Source of the DNA: Fibrobacter sp.
Lineage (GTDB): Bacteria > Fibrobacterota > Fibrobacteria > Fibrobacterales > Fibrobacteraceae
DNA: 64,000 nt
NCBI GenBank assembly: GCA_017412605.1
Contig: JAFPWY010000007.1
Span: 62,001-126,000, forward strand
Direction: 5' to 3'
In this document: positions 8,907 to 15,255 of the stretch, in pieces
Layout: each line of letters opens with the position of its first letter
Numbering within the stretch: position 1 is the stretch's first letter
The notes under the pieces: model-generated
Told to the model about the DNA's origin: nothing
The model's database searches: none
What the model saw: only the letters and a program-made list of their open reading frames with translations
Program-made: the position numbers and the translations under genes

Positions 8907-10085
8907 TCACGCTTGTAGTAACGCTGCAATTCCCTGTTTAAGCCGATTCAGCCCTTCTAGGCATACACTCTTAGGGCAGGCGACATTCATTCGCAAGAAA
9001 TGTTCACCGCCGGCACCGTAAGCATCGCCGCCTATAAGAAACAGTCCCGTTTTACGCCTTAAATAGGCGGCAACATTTCGCCCAGTTTCAGGCAACGCCG
9101 AAATGTCAAGCCACACAAGGTAAGTGGCGTCGCCCTTGACAGCCTTGATTTCCGGAAGTTCCTTCGCCAAAAAGTCTTCAACCAGTTTCCGGTTTTCCCA
9201 GAGGTATTCACGCAGACTTTCAAGCCATGACTCGCCCTGTTCAAACGCGGCGATCGCGGCCACCGTCGCAAAGGAATTGGGCGCGGCGATTTTATCCGTA
9301 TAGAGCGCATGCCTCTCTTTTCGTCGTAGAACAGGATTTGCCACATACACCGCCGAAGTATGGAGACCCGCCAAGTTGAAAGTCTTTGTCGGCGCAATAC
9401 AGGTGACGCTTACTTCGCGACAAGTTTCGGAAGCCGCTGCAAACGGCACATAGCCTTTCCCAGGCTCCGTAATGTCGCAGTGGATTTCATCAGAAATGAC
9501 GGTGACATTGTACTTCTTGGCAAGTTCGCCGATTTTTGCCAAATCTTCTGCACTCCAAATTTTTCCAATCGGGTTGTGGGGATTGCAGAGAATCATCACG
9601 TTTGTCTGCGGGTTCGACAGCTTTTGCTCCAGATCCGTAAAATCGATGGCGTAAGCCCCATCCTTATACAAAAGCGGGTTTTCAACAACGTTGCAACCGC
9701 TATTTTCGATGCAGTTGTAGAAGTTATTGTAGACCGGAGATTGAATGACGATGTTTTCGCCCGGGGCGGCAAACCGCTTGATTATGGAGAAAATCGAAGG
9801 CATCACGCCCGCAGAAAACGTCAGATTTTCCTTTTCCATTTTCAGGCCATGACGTTTTTCCCACCAGTTGATATAGGCATTGTACCAGGCGTCGGGAACA
9901 TCCGTATACCCGAAAATGCCATGATTCAGGCGGCTTTTGAGCGCATCTAAAATTTCGGGGGCAGTCGGGAAATCCATATCCGCCACCCACATGGGGAGCT
10001 CGTTCTCGGCGACATTCCATTTTACGGAATCCGTATTCCACCGGTCGATTGTAGTGTCGAAGTCATATTTAGGTTGCCGCGTCAC
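8907..10085 (-). CDS. PLP-dependent C-S lyase / aminotransferase, MalY-PatB family
   Basis: 392 residues, type I PLP fold. MWVADMDFPTAP near the N-terminus, ILCNPHNPIGK, ISDEIHCD and the PLP lysine in APTKTFNLAG (K234) are the signature of PatB/MalY cystathionine beta-lyases. It should cleave cystathionine or cysteine-type thioethers to a thiol or sulfide plus pyruvate and ammonia. It is divergent from the TusA-like gene that opens the sulfur island, sharing a 154-bp control region, which supports a sulfur amino acid role over general transamination. Substrate preference cannot be read from the sequence. Confidence 0.88.
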   Translation of the reverse strand: MTRQPKYDFDTTIDRWNTDSVKWNVAENELPMWVADMDFPTAPEILDALKSRLNHGIFGYTDVPDAWYNAYINWWEKRHGLKMEKENLTFSAGVMPSIFSIIKRFAAPGENIVIQSPVYNNFYNCIENSGCNVVENPLLYKDGAYAIDFTDLEQKLSNPQTNVMILCNPHNPIGKIWSAEDLAKIGELAKKYNVTVISDEIHCDITEPGKGYVPFAAASETCREVSVTCIAPTKTFNLAGLHTSAVYVANPVLRRKERHALYTDKIAAPNSFATVAAIAAFEQGESWLESLREYLWENRKLVEDFLAKELPEIKAVKGDATYLVWLDISALPETGRNVAAYLRRKTGLFLIGGDAYGAGGEHFLRMNVACPKSVCLEGLNRLKQGIAALLQA

Positions 10086-10173
10086 TTTCGGTCCCTCACA
10101 ATGACATTATAAAGTAGTAAAAACAAGTCCAAAACCACTTATAGAAAAATCCTATTAAAAGCCATACTTATTT

Positions 10174-10234
10174 AGTATTGGACGCTACAAATGCCACGTT
10201 TTATATTTGGCAACAAACAAAATATGTACGGAGG
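10174..10234 (+). promoter_or_regulatory. Promoter and leader of the TusA-like gene
   Basis: AGTATTGGAC at 10174-10183 holds a -35-like TTGGAC (10178-10183); 18 bp later lies the -10-like TATATT (10202-10207). The leader then carries TGTACGGAGG (10225-10234), which contains the ribosome site. The same three elements with the same 18-bp spacing precede the MoaD-E1-rhodanese gene at 12685. An imperfect palindrome, CCATACT-N5-AGTATTGG (10162-10181), overlaps the -35 box and could be an operator. Confidence 0.6.
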
Positions 10235-10239
10235 CAAAA

Positions 10240-10491
10240 ATGGCAGAACCTGAATTTAAGATAGACGATTTCGTTGACATCACAGACGTAAAATGCCCAA
10301 CCACTTTCGTAAAGGCGAAGGTCGCACTCGAAGAACTCGAGGACGGGCAGATTCTCTCGGTACGCCTGAACGACGGCGAGCCGGTGCAGAACGTGCCGCG
10401 CAGCATCAAGGAAGAAGGTCACGAAATTCTACGACTCACCGACAATCAGGACGGAACGTTTACGCTGATTGTGAAAAAAGTCGGGGACTAA
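10240..10491 (+). CDS. TusA/SirA-like sulfur carrier protein
   Basis: 83 residues. The opening DITDVKCPTTFVKAKVALEE matches the TusA fold, with the persulfide-bearing Cys at 19 in CPTT (CPxP in classical TusA). The ILSVRLNDGEPVQNVPRS block and the final TLIVKK strand complete the small two-layer fold. It should relay persulfide sulfur from a desulfurase to acceptor proteins. The ATG at 10240 follows GGAGG and is preferred to an upstream in-frame TTG at 10207, which lies inside the -10 box. First gene of the sulfur island. Confidence 0.9.
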   Translation: MAEPEFKIDDFVDITDVKCPTTFVKAKVALEELEDGQILSVRLNDGEPVQNVPRSIKEEGHEILRLTDNQDGTFTLIVKKVGD

Positions 10492-10506
10492 CCGAAAAAA
10501 GCAATT

Positions 10507-10537
10507 CCGGAATAAATCCGGGATGACAGCGAAAACA
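10507..10537. repeat. Short hairpin element with GGATGACAG tail
   Basis: CCGGA and TCCGG face each other around ATAAA at about 10508-10522, followed by GGGATGACAG. A second intergenic hairpin at 14228-14238 has a related tail (AGGATGACGG). Such elements look like small dispersed intergenic repeats. It lies between the TusA-like and ThiS-like genes and could modulate read-through or message stability; no T-run follows, so it is not a classical terminator. Confidence 0.4.
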
Positions 10538-10560
10538 TTTAACTAAAAGGAATTTCAAAC

Positions 10561-10767
10561 ATGTTTATTACTGTTGCAGGAAACAAGAAAGAATACAAGG
10601 ACGGCCTGACCGTCGCAGAACTTATTGAAGCCGAAAAGATTGACAACCCGCTCTACGTCACGGTTTCCGTGAACGAGGAATTTGTCGAAAACGGCACGTT
10701 CGAATCCACCACCCTCAAGGACGGCGATACCGTCGAGTTCCTCTACTTCATGGGAGGTGGCTGCTAA
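10561..10767 (+). CDS. ThiS/MoaD-like ubiquitin-fold sulfur carrier, ending GGGC
   Basis: 68 residues with a beta-grasp pattern: FITVAGNKKEY strand-turn, VAELIEAEKI helix, YVTVSVNEEFV strand, and LKDGDTVEFLYFMGGGC at the end. Carriers of this family normally end in Gly-Gly, which an E1 enzyme adenylates before thiocarboxylation. Here an additional Cys is encoded after the glycines, so the protein cannot be activated until that residue is removed. Two JAMM protease genes lie 0.9 and 1.4 kb downstream. It overlaps the E1 gene start (TAATG). Whether it serves cysteine, thiamine or another product is inferred; the neighbours favour cysteine. Confidence 0.88.
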   Translation: MFITVAGNKKEYKDGLTVAELIEAEKIDNPLYVTVSVNEEFVENGTFESTTLKDGDTVEFLYFMGGGC

Positions 10768-11576
10768 TGGCTTTTACTAACGAGCAACTCGAGCGCTATT
10801 CCCGCCACATCATCTTGAAAGAGGTGGGTGCGAAGGGCCAGAAGAAGCTGTTGAACGCGAAGGTGCTGATTATCGGTGCAGGAGGCCTGGGCGCCCCTGC
10901 CGCCATGTACCTTGCCGCGGCGGGCGTTGGCACGATCGGCATTGCCGATGCCGACGTCGTGGATCTCTCGAATTTGCAGCGCCAAATTATCCACGCCACC
11001 AAGGACGTGGGCAAGCTGAAGGTGCAGTCCGCAAAAGAGACGATGGAAGCGATGAACCCCGACGTGAAGGTGATTACGTACCACACGTTCGTCACGAGCG
11101 AGAACATCCTTGACCTCATCAAGGATTACGATTTCGTGATTGACGGGACAGACAATTTCCCGGCGAAGTTCCTCATCAACGATGCGTGCGTGATGGCGAA
11201 GAAGCCCTTCTCCCATGCGGGCATCATCCGCTTTCAGGGCCAGCTCATGACATACGTTCCGGGCCAGGGCCCCTGCTACCGCTGCGTGTTCAAGGAACCC
11301 CCTCCGAAAGACGCCGTGCCTACCTGCAAGCAGGCGGGCGTCATCGGCGCGATGGGCGGTGTCATCGGAAGTTTGCAGGCGATGGAAGCGGTCAAGTACA
11401 TCCTCGGCGTGGGCAACCTGCTCACGGGTTACCTGCTCACGTACAATGCGCTTACCATGGAATTCCGCAAGGTCAAACTCCCGACCAAGACGGACGACTG
11501 CGCGGTTTGCGGTACGCACCCGACTATCACGCAGCTGATTGACTACGAACAGGCGGTTTGCGACTTGAAGCACTAA
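10767..11576 (+). CDS. E1-like adenylyltransferase (MoeB/ThiF family)
   Basis: 269 residues. The Rossmann motif GAGGLGAPAAMYLAAAGVG (from residue 38), DADVVDLSNLQRQ, and ATP/Mg residues in DGTDNFPAKFLINDAC are intact. A zinc site is formed by C170 and C173 (PCYRC) with CAVCG near the end; the active-site Cys corresponds to C187 (PTCKQAG). It should adenylate the C-terminal glycine of the ubiquitin-like carrier encoded immediately upstream, to which it is translationally coupled. Unlike the paralogue at 12685, it has neither a carrier domain nor a rhodanese domain. Confidence 0.94.
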   Translation: MAFTNEQLERYSRHIILKEVGAKGQKKLLNAKVLIIGAGGLGAPAAMYLAAAGVGTIGIADADVVDLSNLQRQIIHATKDVGKLKVQSAKETMEAMNPDVKVITYHTFVTSENILDLIKDYDFVIDGTDNFPAKFLINDACVMAKKPFSHAGIIRFQGQLMTYVPGQGPCYRCVFKEPPPKDAVPTCKQAGVIGAMGGVIGSLQAMEAVKYILGVGNLLTGYLLTYNALTMEFRKVKLPTKTDDCAVCGTHPTITQLIDYEQAVCDLKH

Positions 11577-11578
11577 AT

Positions 11579-11632
11579 TAGACGAAAGAACGGGCTTCGC
11601 CCTATAGACGAAAGACGATAGATGGTCATAGG
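11579..11632. repeat. Heptad repeat with TTCG hairpin
   Basis: The sequence steps in 7-bp units: TAGACGA at 11579, and TAGACGA, AAGACGA, TAGATGG and TCATAGG from 11605 to 11632. A GGGC-TTC-GCCC hairpin (11592-11602) lies between. It sits in the gap between the E1 and JAMM genes and belongs to the same 7-bp-period family as the repeats at 16986, 20334, 40370 and 58821. Confidence 0.6.
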
Positions 11633-11643
11633 AATTATTTCAA

Positions 11644-12054
11644 ATGATTACATTACCGAAATCTGAATACGAAAAAATCCTCGCGCATGCGGAGAAGAAC
11701 CTCCCGGAAGAAGCCTGCGGGCTGATTGCGGGGCGTATCGAAGGAGCCGACAAGCATATCGAAAAGGTTTACCTGCTCACGAATATCGACCATTCGAACG
11801 AACATTTTTCGCTTGATCCCAAGGAACAGCTCGCAGCCATCAAGGACATGCGCCAAAACGGCCTTGCCCCGCTTGGCAACTGGCATTCCCATCCGGAATC
11901 GCCGTCGCGCCCCTCCGACGAAGACAAGCGTCTCGCTTATGATAGCAAGGCGAGCTACTTGATTCTTTCTCTACAGGACCGCGTAAAACCGGTGCTTAAT
12001 TCCTTCCACATCGAAGGTGTGGATGCCACCAACGAAGGCTTGGTGATAGAATAA
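11644..12054 (+). CDS. JAMM (Mpn+) metalloprotease, Mec+/RadC-like, copy 1
   Basis: 136 residues, single JAB/JAMM domain. The zinc-protease signature is complete: the catalytic Glu in PEEACGL (about E23), then H81-x-H83 in WHSHP, seven residues, and S91-x-x-D94 in SDED. Related bacterial proteases (Mec+) release cysteine from the C-terminus of the carrier CysO or trim extra residues beyond the Gly-Gly. It probably acts on the GGGC-ending carrier encoded at 10561. A 67-bp gap with a heptad repeat separates it from the E1 gene. Confidence 0.92.
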   Translation: MITLPKSEYEKILAHAEKNLPEEACGLIAGRIEGADKHIEKVYLLTNIDHSNEHFSLDPKEQLAAIKDMRQNGLAPLGNWHSHPESPSRPSDEDKRLAYDSKASYLILSLQDRVKPVLNSFHIEGVDATNEGLVIE

Positions 12055-12070
12055 AGGTCTCCGTACAACG

Positions 12071-12118
12071 GTGCCCCCGGGGTCCTTGTGAAATTCCGGC
12101 TCTGGGGGCACTTCTTTT
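12071..12118 (+). terminator. Possible terminator or attenuator between the JAMM genes
   Basis: GTGCCCCC (12071-12078) pairs with GGGGGCAC (12104-12111), extended by CCGG/CCGG inside, and is followed by TTCTTTT. This is terminator-like, although the T-run is interrupted. The second JAMM gene starts only 12 bp later, so its expression may be reduced or conditional relative to the first. Confidence 0.45.
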
Positions 12119-12129
12119 CGGAATTCTTT

Positions 12130-12525
12130 ATGGAAATCAACCTGAGCAAAAATTCGTCTTGTCAAATGGAGGTCGCCGCAAAAGCCGCCTATCCGGGCGA
12201 ATGCTGCGGTATTTTGCTCGGGAAAACCGGCGAAAACGGTGAAATTGAAGTTTTGGAAACCCGCGAAGCCCCCAACTTGATTCAGGGAACGCAGAAATCC
12301 GCCCATTTCAGGATAGATCCGCTGTTCCTTTACCAGGTGGAGCGCGAAATCGAAGGTAACGGAATCGAGGTAATCGGCTTTTACCATTCGCACCCTGATT
12401 GTGCGGCAGTCCCCTCGGATGAGGATTACGAGAACATGGTGCCAGGACTCGTCTATGTTATTTTATCCGTGACAAAAGACGGTGTCAAGGACATCAGAAA
12501 TTACAAAAAAGATACTAATTACTGA
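12130..12525 (+). CDS. JAMM (Mpn+) metalloprotease, copy 2
   Basis: 131 residues, intact JAMM domain: Glu in PGECCGILLG, H-x-H in YHSHP, seven-residue spacing, then SDED. It differs strongly from copy 1 and so is not a recent duplicate. Having two proteases beside two carrier domains (a free one ending GGGC and one fused ahead of an E1 domain) suggests one protease for each substrate, which is inference. The ATG at 12130 is chosen because homologues begin with a short strand and the upstream in-frame codons lie in the hairpin at 12071-12111; the ribosome site is weak (GGAA). Confidence 0.9.
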   Translation: MEINLSKNSSCQMEVAAKAAYPGECCGILLGKTGENGEIEVLETREAPNLIQGTQKSAHFRIDPLFLYQVEREIEGNGIEVIGFYHSHPDCAAVPSDEDYENMVPGLVYVILSVTKDGVKDIRNYKKDTNY

Positions 12526-12582
12526 TTTACGCTTTCATTTATAAGCGTTATAAAAAAAATCAATAGTTCCGCATAAAAATTA

Positions 12583-12679
12583 AGTATTGGACAGGGGTAA
12601 AAACCAGTTCTATATTTCGGCTTGAAAAAAGTTCCAAGCATCTAATTTGTACGGAATAACACTTTTTTTTGTACGGAGG
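12583..12679 (+). promoter_or_regulatory. Promoter and leader of the MoaD-E1-rhodanese gene
   Basis: AGTATTGGAC (12583-12592) contains -35-like TTGGAC at 12587, then an 18-bp spacer, then -10-like TATATT at 12611-12616. The leader has TGTACGGA twice, at 12648-12655 and 12670-12677, 22 bp apart; the second is the ribosome site GTACGGAGG just before the GTG start. Promoter elements, spacing and leader motif match those of the TusA-like gene. TGTACGGA also occurs inverted at 12060-12067. Confidence 0.6.
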
Positions 12680-12684
12680 AAAAA

Positions 12685-14157
12685 GTGAAAATATACATAT
12701 CTGCTACTCTCAGGAATTTCTTTGGGAAAAATGCCCAGGTCGAGATACCCGCAAGTTCGGTGAGAAAGGCTCTCGCCATCCTTCTCGACATGTACCCGGA
12801 TGCCAAAAACGTCCTTTACGACGACAACAACAAGCTCCGGAACTTCATACAAATTTATATCAATGGCAAAAACCTGACGGTGGAGGCCCTTTGGGAAACG
12901 CCCCTGCCCGAAGATACCGAAATCCTGTTGCTGCCCGCCATCGCAGGCGGAGCACCGATTGTCGACAATACGACGGTAGACAGCCTCATTTCGGACGAAA
13001 GAAGAAAGGCGGTCTCGTTCGATGATTCCGAAGTGGAACGCTTCGGCAAACACCTGATGCTGCGTGAAATCGGTGTCAAGGGCCAAAAGCGCATCAAGGC
13101 TGCCAAAGTCGTTGTTGCGGGTGCAGGCGCGCTCGGTTCCCCGGTTATCCAGTACCTTGCCGCTGCGGGCGTGGGCACCATCAAGGTCATCGATTTTGAC
13201 GATGTCTCGCTCGAAAACCTGCAGAGTCAAGTACTTCACGGCACACGCGACATCAAGCGTCCGAAAGTCGCATCGGCCAAGGACAAGGTCAAGAACATCA
13301 ACAAGAACATCGAACTCGTCGCCGAAAAGGTAAAACTCGATTCCTCGAACATCCTGGAAGAAATCGACGGTTACGATTTGGTGGTCGACTGTTCCGACAA
13401 TTACAAGGCCCGCTACCTGATTAACGATGCGTGCGCATTGCACGGCATTCCCGTGGTATTCGGAGCCATCTACCAGTTCGAAGGCCAGGTAAGCGTCTTC
13501 AATCTGGATGGCGGCCCGTGCTACCGTTGCCAATTCCCTTCTCCCCCCTCGGCAGGGCTCATTCCGTCTTGCTCCGAGGGCGGAGCGATTAGCCCGCTTC
13601 CCGGCATTGTCGGAAGCATCCAGGCGAACGAAGCGCTCAAGCTCATCTTGGGTATCGGCGAGCATCTGAACGGAAAGCTCCTGCATATCGACAGCCTGAA
13701 CTTGACTTCGAGAATCCTCAAGGTGGAACGCAACAGGGCGTGCCCCATTTGCGGGAGCAACCCGACCATCACCGACGTGGAAGAAATCGACTATGAGGAA
13801 CTTTGCGGGCTCAAGACCGAAAATGAAATTCCGGTGGAAGGCTTTACGCCCGAAGAACTCGCGAAGAAAATCGAAAACGGCGACCCGATGACCATCGTGG
13901 ATGTACGCGAACCGCACGAACGCGCGATTCTGCGCTTCCCGAACGCCGTCGTGATTCCCATTGGACAGCTCGCCCGCAGGCAAAAAGAACTCGATCCGAA
14001 CAAGGATACCGTCTTTATCTGCAAGCAGGGCAAGCGCAGCATCCTCGCGATAAACACACTGCGCGAAGCCGGTTACACAGGCCCGCTTTACAACCTGAAG
14101 GGCGGTGTCGACGCCATGAAGGACATCATGTTCTCGCATGAAGGCGCATGGCTGTAA
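12685..14157 (+). CDS. Three-domain fusion: MoaD/ubiquitin-like + E1 (MoeB) + rhodanese
   Basis: 490 residues. Domain 1 (about 1-91) is a MoaD-like beta-grasp carrier reaching LLLPAIAGGAP, with Gly-Gly at 88-89 followed by more protein. Domain 2 (about 112-375) is an E1: GAGALGSPVIQYLAAAGVG, zinc pairs C279/C282 and C353/C356, probable catalytic C296. Domain 3 (about 385-485) is a rhodanese with active-site C446 in CKQGKRS. Carrier, activator and sulfur donor for thiocarboxylation are thus in one chain. To act as a thiocarboxylate the carrier would have to be cut after Gly89, a job suited to a JAMM protease. GTG start with GGAGG 5 bp upstream. Confidence 0.93.
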   Translation: MKIYISATLRNFFGKNAQVEIPASSVRKALAILLDMYPDAKNVLYDDNNKLRNFIQIYINGKNLTVEALWETPLPEDTEILLLPAIAGGAPIVDNTTVDSLISDERRKAVSFDDSEVERFGKHLMLREIGVKGQKRIKAAKVVVAGAGALGSPVIQYLAAAGVGTIKVIDFDDVSLENLQSQVLHGTRDIKRPKVASAKDKVKNINKNIELVAEKVKLDSSNILEEIDGYDLVVDCSDNYKARYLINDACALHGIPVVFGAIYQFEGQVSVFNLDGGPCYRCQFPSPPSAGLIPSCSEGGAISPLPGIVGSIQANEALKLILGIGEHLNGKLLHIDSLNLTSRILKVERNRACPICGSNPTITDVEEIDYEELCGLKTENEIPVEGFTPEELAKKIENGDPMTIVDVREPHERAILRFPNAVVIPIGQLARRQKELDPNKDTVFICKQGKRSILAINTLREAGYTGPLYNLKGGVDAMKDIMFSHEGAWL

Positions 14158-14174
14158 AATTTTTTCTTGCAAAA

Positions 14175-14193
14175 TCCTATAAAATTGATAGGA
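14175..14193. promoter_or_regulatory. Inverted repeat TCCTAT-N7-ATAGGA upstream of encapsulin
   Basis: TCCTAT (14175-14180) and ATAGGA (14188-14193) are spaced by 7 bp, as in the longer palindrome at 8269-8297. It lies 97 bp before the encapsulin start, directly after the fusion gene stop, where a new promoter would be expected. A further TCCTAT half-site is at 14221-14226. Proposed as an operator of the compartment operon; the regulator is not in the window or is not recognised. Confidence 0.45.
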
Positions 14194-14218
14194 AACGAAA
14201 CTTTATAGAACTGCACTG

Positions 14219-14255
14219 GATCCTATCGGCCTTCGGCCTCCAGGATGACGGGGTG
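14219..14255. repeat. Intergenic hairpin GGCC-TTC-GGCC with GGATGACGG tail
   Basis: GGCC (14228-14231) and GGCC (14235-14238) flank TTC, followed by CCAGGATGACGG. It resembles other hairpins in this window and has no T-run, so it may stabilise the 5' leader of the encapsulin message rather than terminate the upstream one. Confidence 0.4.
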
Positions 14256-14289
14256 CAACACTTAACACAAACCCAAGAGGTAAACCACT

Positions 14290-15255
14290 ATGGCAAATGA
14301 AGCTACAGAAAAGAAAACCGGCATCAATGCGCTTGGCGCAAAGGCTGCCTACAACCTGGCGAACGTCACCAAGACCAAGCCGCAATTTGGTGCGCTGACT
14401 CCCAAGTGGCTCACCAAGTTCCTTGAATTCAAGGGCCTTGAAACCGGTCTGTTCCGCGTGAACAAGGTCGTAGAAGGCGAAACTCCGCTGGACGTGCTCT
14501 GCAGCCAGACCAAGAAATCCGACATCATCCCGGAAGGCTACGTCGAATACGAAACCGAACCGCGCGAATACAAGCTCAATTCCATCTCCACGATCATCAA
14601 CGTCAACACCGCGATCGAAGATGTTTACAGCTCCCCGTATGACCAGGTCCAAGAACAGCTCGGCCTCGCCATCGAATCACTCCGCGAACGTCAGGAAAGC
14701 CAGCTCATCAACAATGACGATTACGGTCTGTTGAAGAACGTAGCCGACTCCCAGCGCATCCAGCCGATCCGCGCCGATGGCCGCCCGACTCCGGACGACC
14801 TCGACGAACTCATCACGAAGGTTTGGAAGGAACCGTCCTTCTTCCTCGCCCACCCGCGTGCCATTGCCGCCTTCGAGCGCGAATGCACCCGCCGTGGCGT
14901 GCCGCCTGTTGTCGTGGACATCGCCGGTGGCAAGTTCCTCACCTGGCGCGGCATTCCGCTGATTCCGACGAACAAGCTTCTCGTCGACGGCGTGAAGGAT
15001 CCGAAGTCCCAGGGCGGCAAGACGAACATCCTGCTCGTGCGTACCGGCGAAGCCAAGCGCGGCGTGATTGGCCTGTTCCAGGCCGGTCTCAAGAACGAAC
15101 ACTCTCGTGGCCTCTCCGTGCGTTTCCGCGGTATCGACAACAAGGGTGTCGCTTCTTACCTGCTTTCCCTGTACTGCTCTGCGGCTATCCTTGCCGACGA
15201 CGCCATTGCAGTCCTTGAAGATGTAGAGGTTGGCGAATACTATGACTACGAATAA
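14290..15255 (+). CDS. Family 2A encapsulin shell protein (SrpI-like)
   Basis: 321 residues with the HK97-type fold of SrpI-like encapsulins. Blocks I recognise from this family include ESLRERQESQLINN, RPTPDDLDELI, FFLAHPRAIAAFERECTRRG, FLTWRGIPLIPTNK, VGLFQAG, LSVRFRGIDNKG and the closing AILADDAIAVLEDVEVG. There is no cyclic-nucleotide domain, so it is type 2A rather than 2B. Many copies should assemble into a closed protein compartment. The next gene, overlapping by 14 bp, is a cysteine desulfurase with a long disordered N-terminus, the known cargo arrangement. Ribosome site AAGAGG is 9 bp upstream. No phage genes are nearby. Confidence 0.95.
   Translation: MANEATEKKTGINALGAKAAYNLANVTKTKPQFGALTPKWLTKFLEFKGLETGLFRVNKVVEGETPLDVLCSQTKKSDIIPEGYVEYETEPREYKLNSISTIINVNTAIEDVYSSPYDQVQEQLGLAIESLRERQESQLINNDDYGLLKNVADSQRIQPIRADGRPTPDDLDELITKVWKEPSFFLAHPRAIAAFERECTRRGVPPVVVDIAGGKFLTWRGIPLIPTNKLLVDGVKDPKSQGGKTNILLVRTGEAKRGVIGLFQAGLKNEHSRGLSVRFRGIDNKGVASYLLSLYCSAAILADDAIAVLEDVEVGEYYDYE

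Noticed and set aside
12610-14172. 520-codon open frame on the minus strand across the MoaD-E1-rhodanese gene
   Set aside because: It is the antisense of a gene with three intact domains; it has no recognisable motifs and arises from the codon bias of the real frame.
14290-15255. Phage major capsid protein (HK97 fold)
   Set aside because: The sequence blocks and neighbours (desulfurase with disordered extension, serine acetyltransferase) match family 2A encapsulin, and no other phage genes are present.
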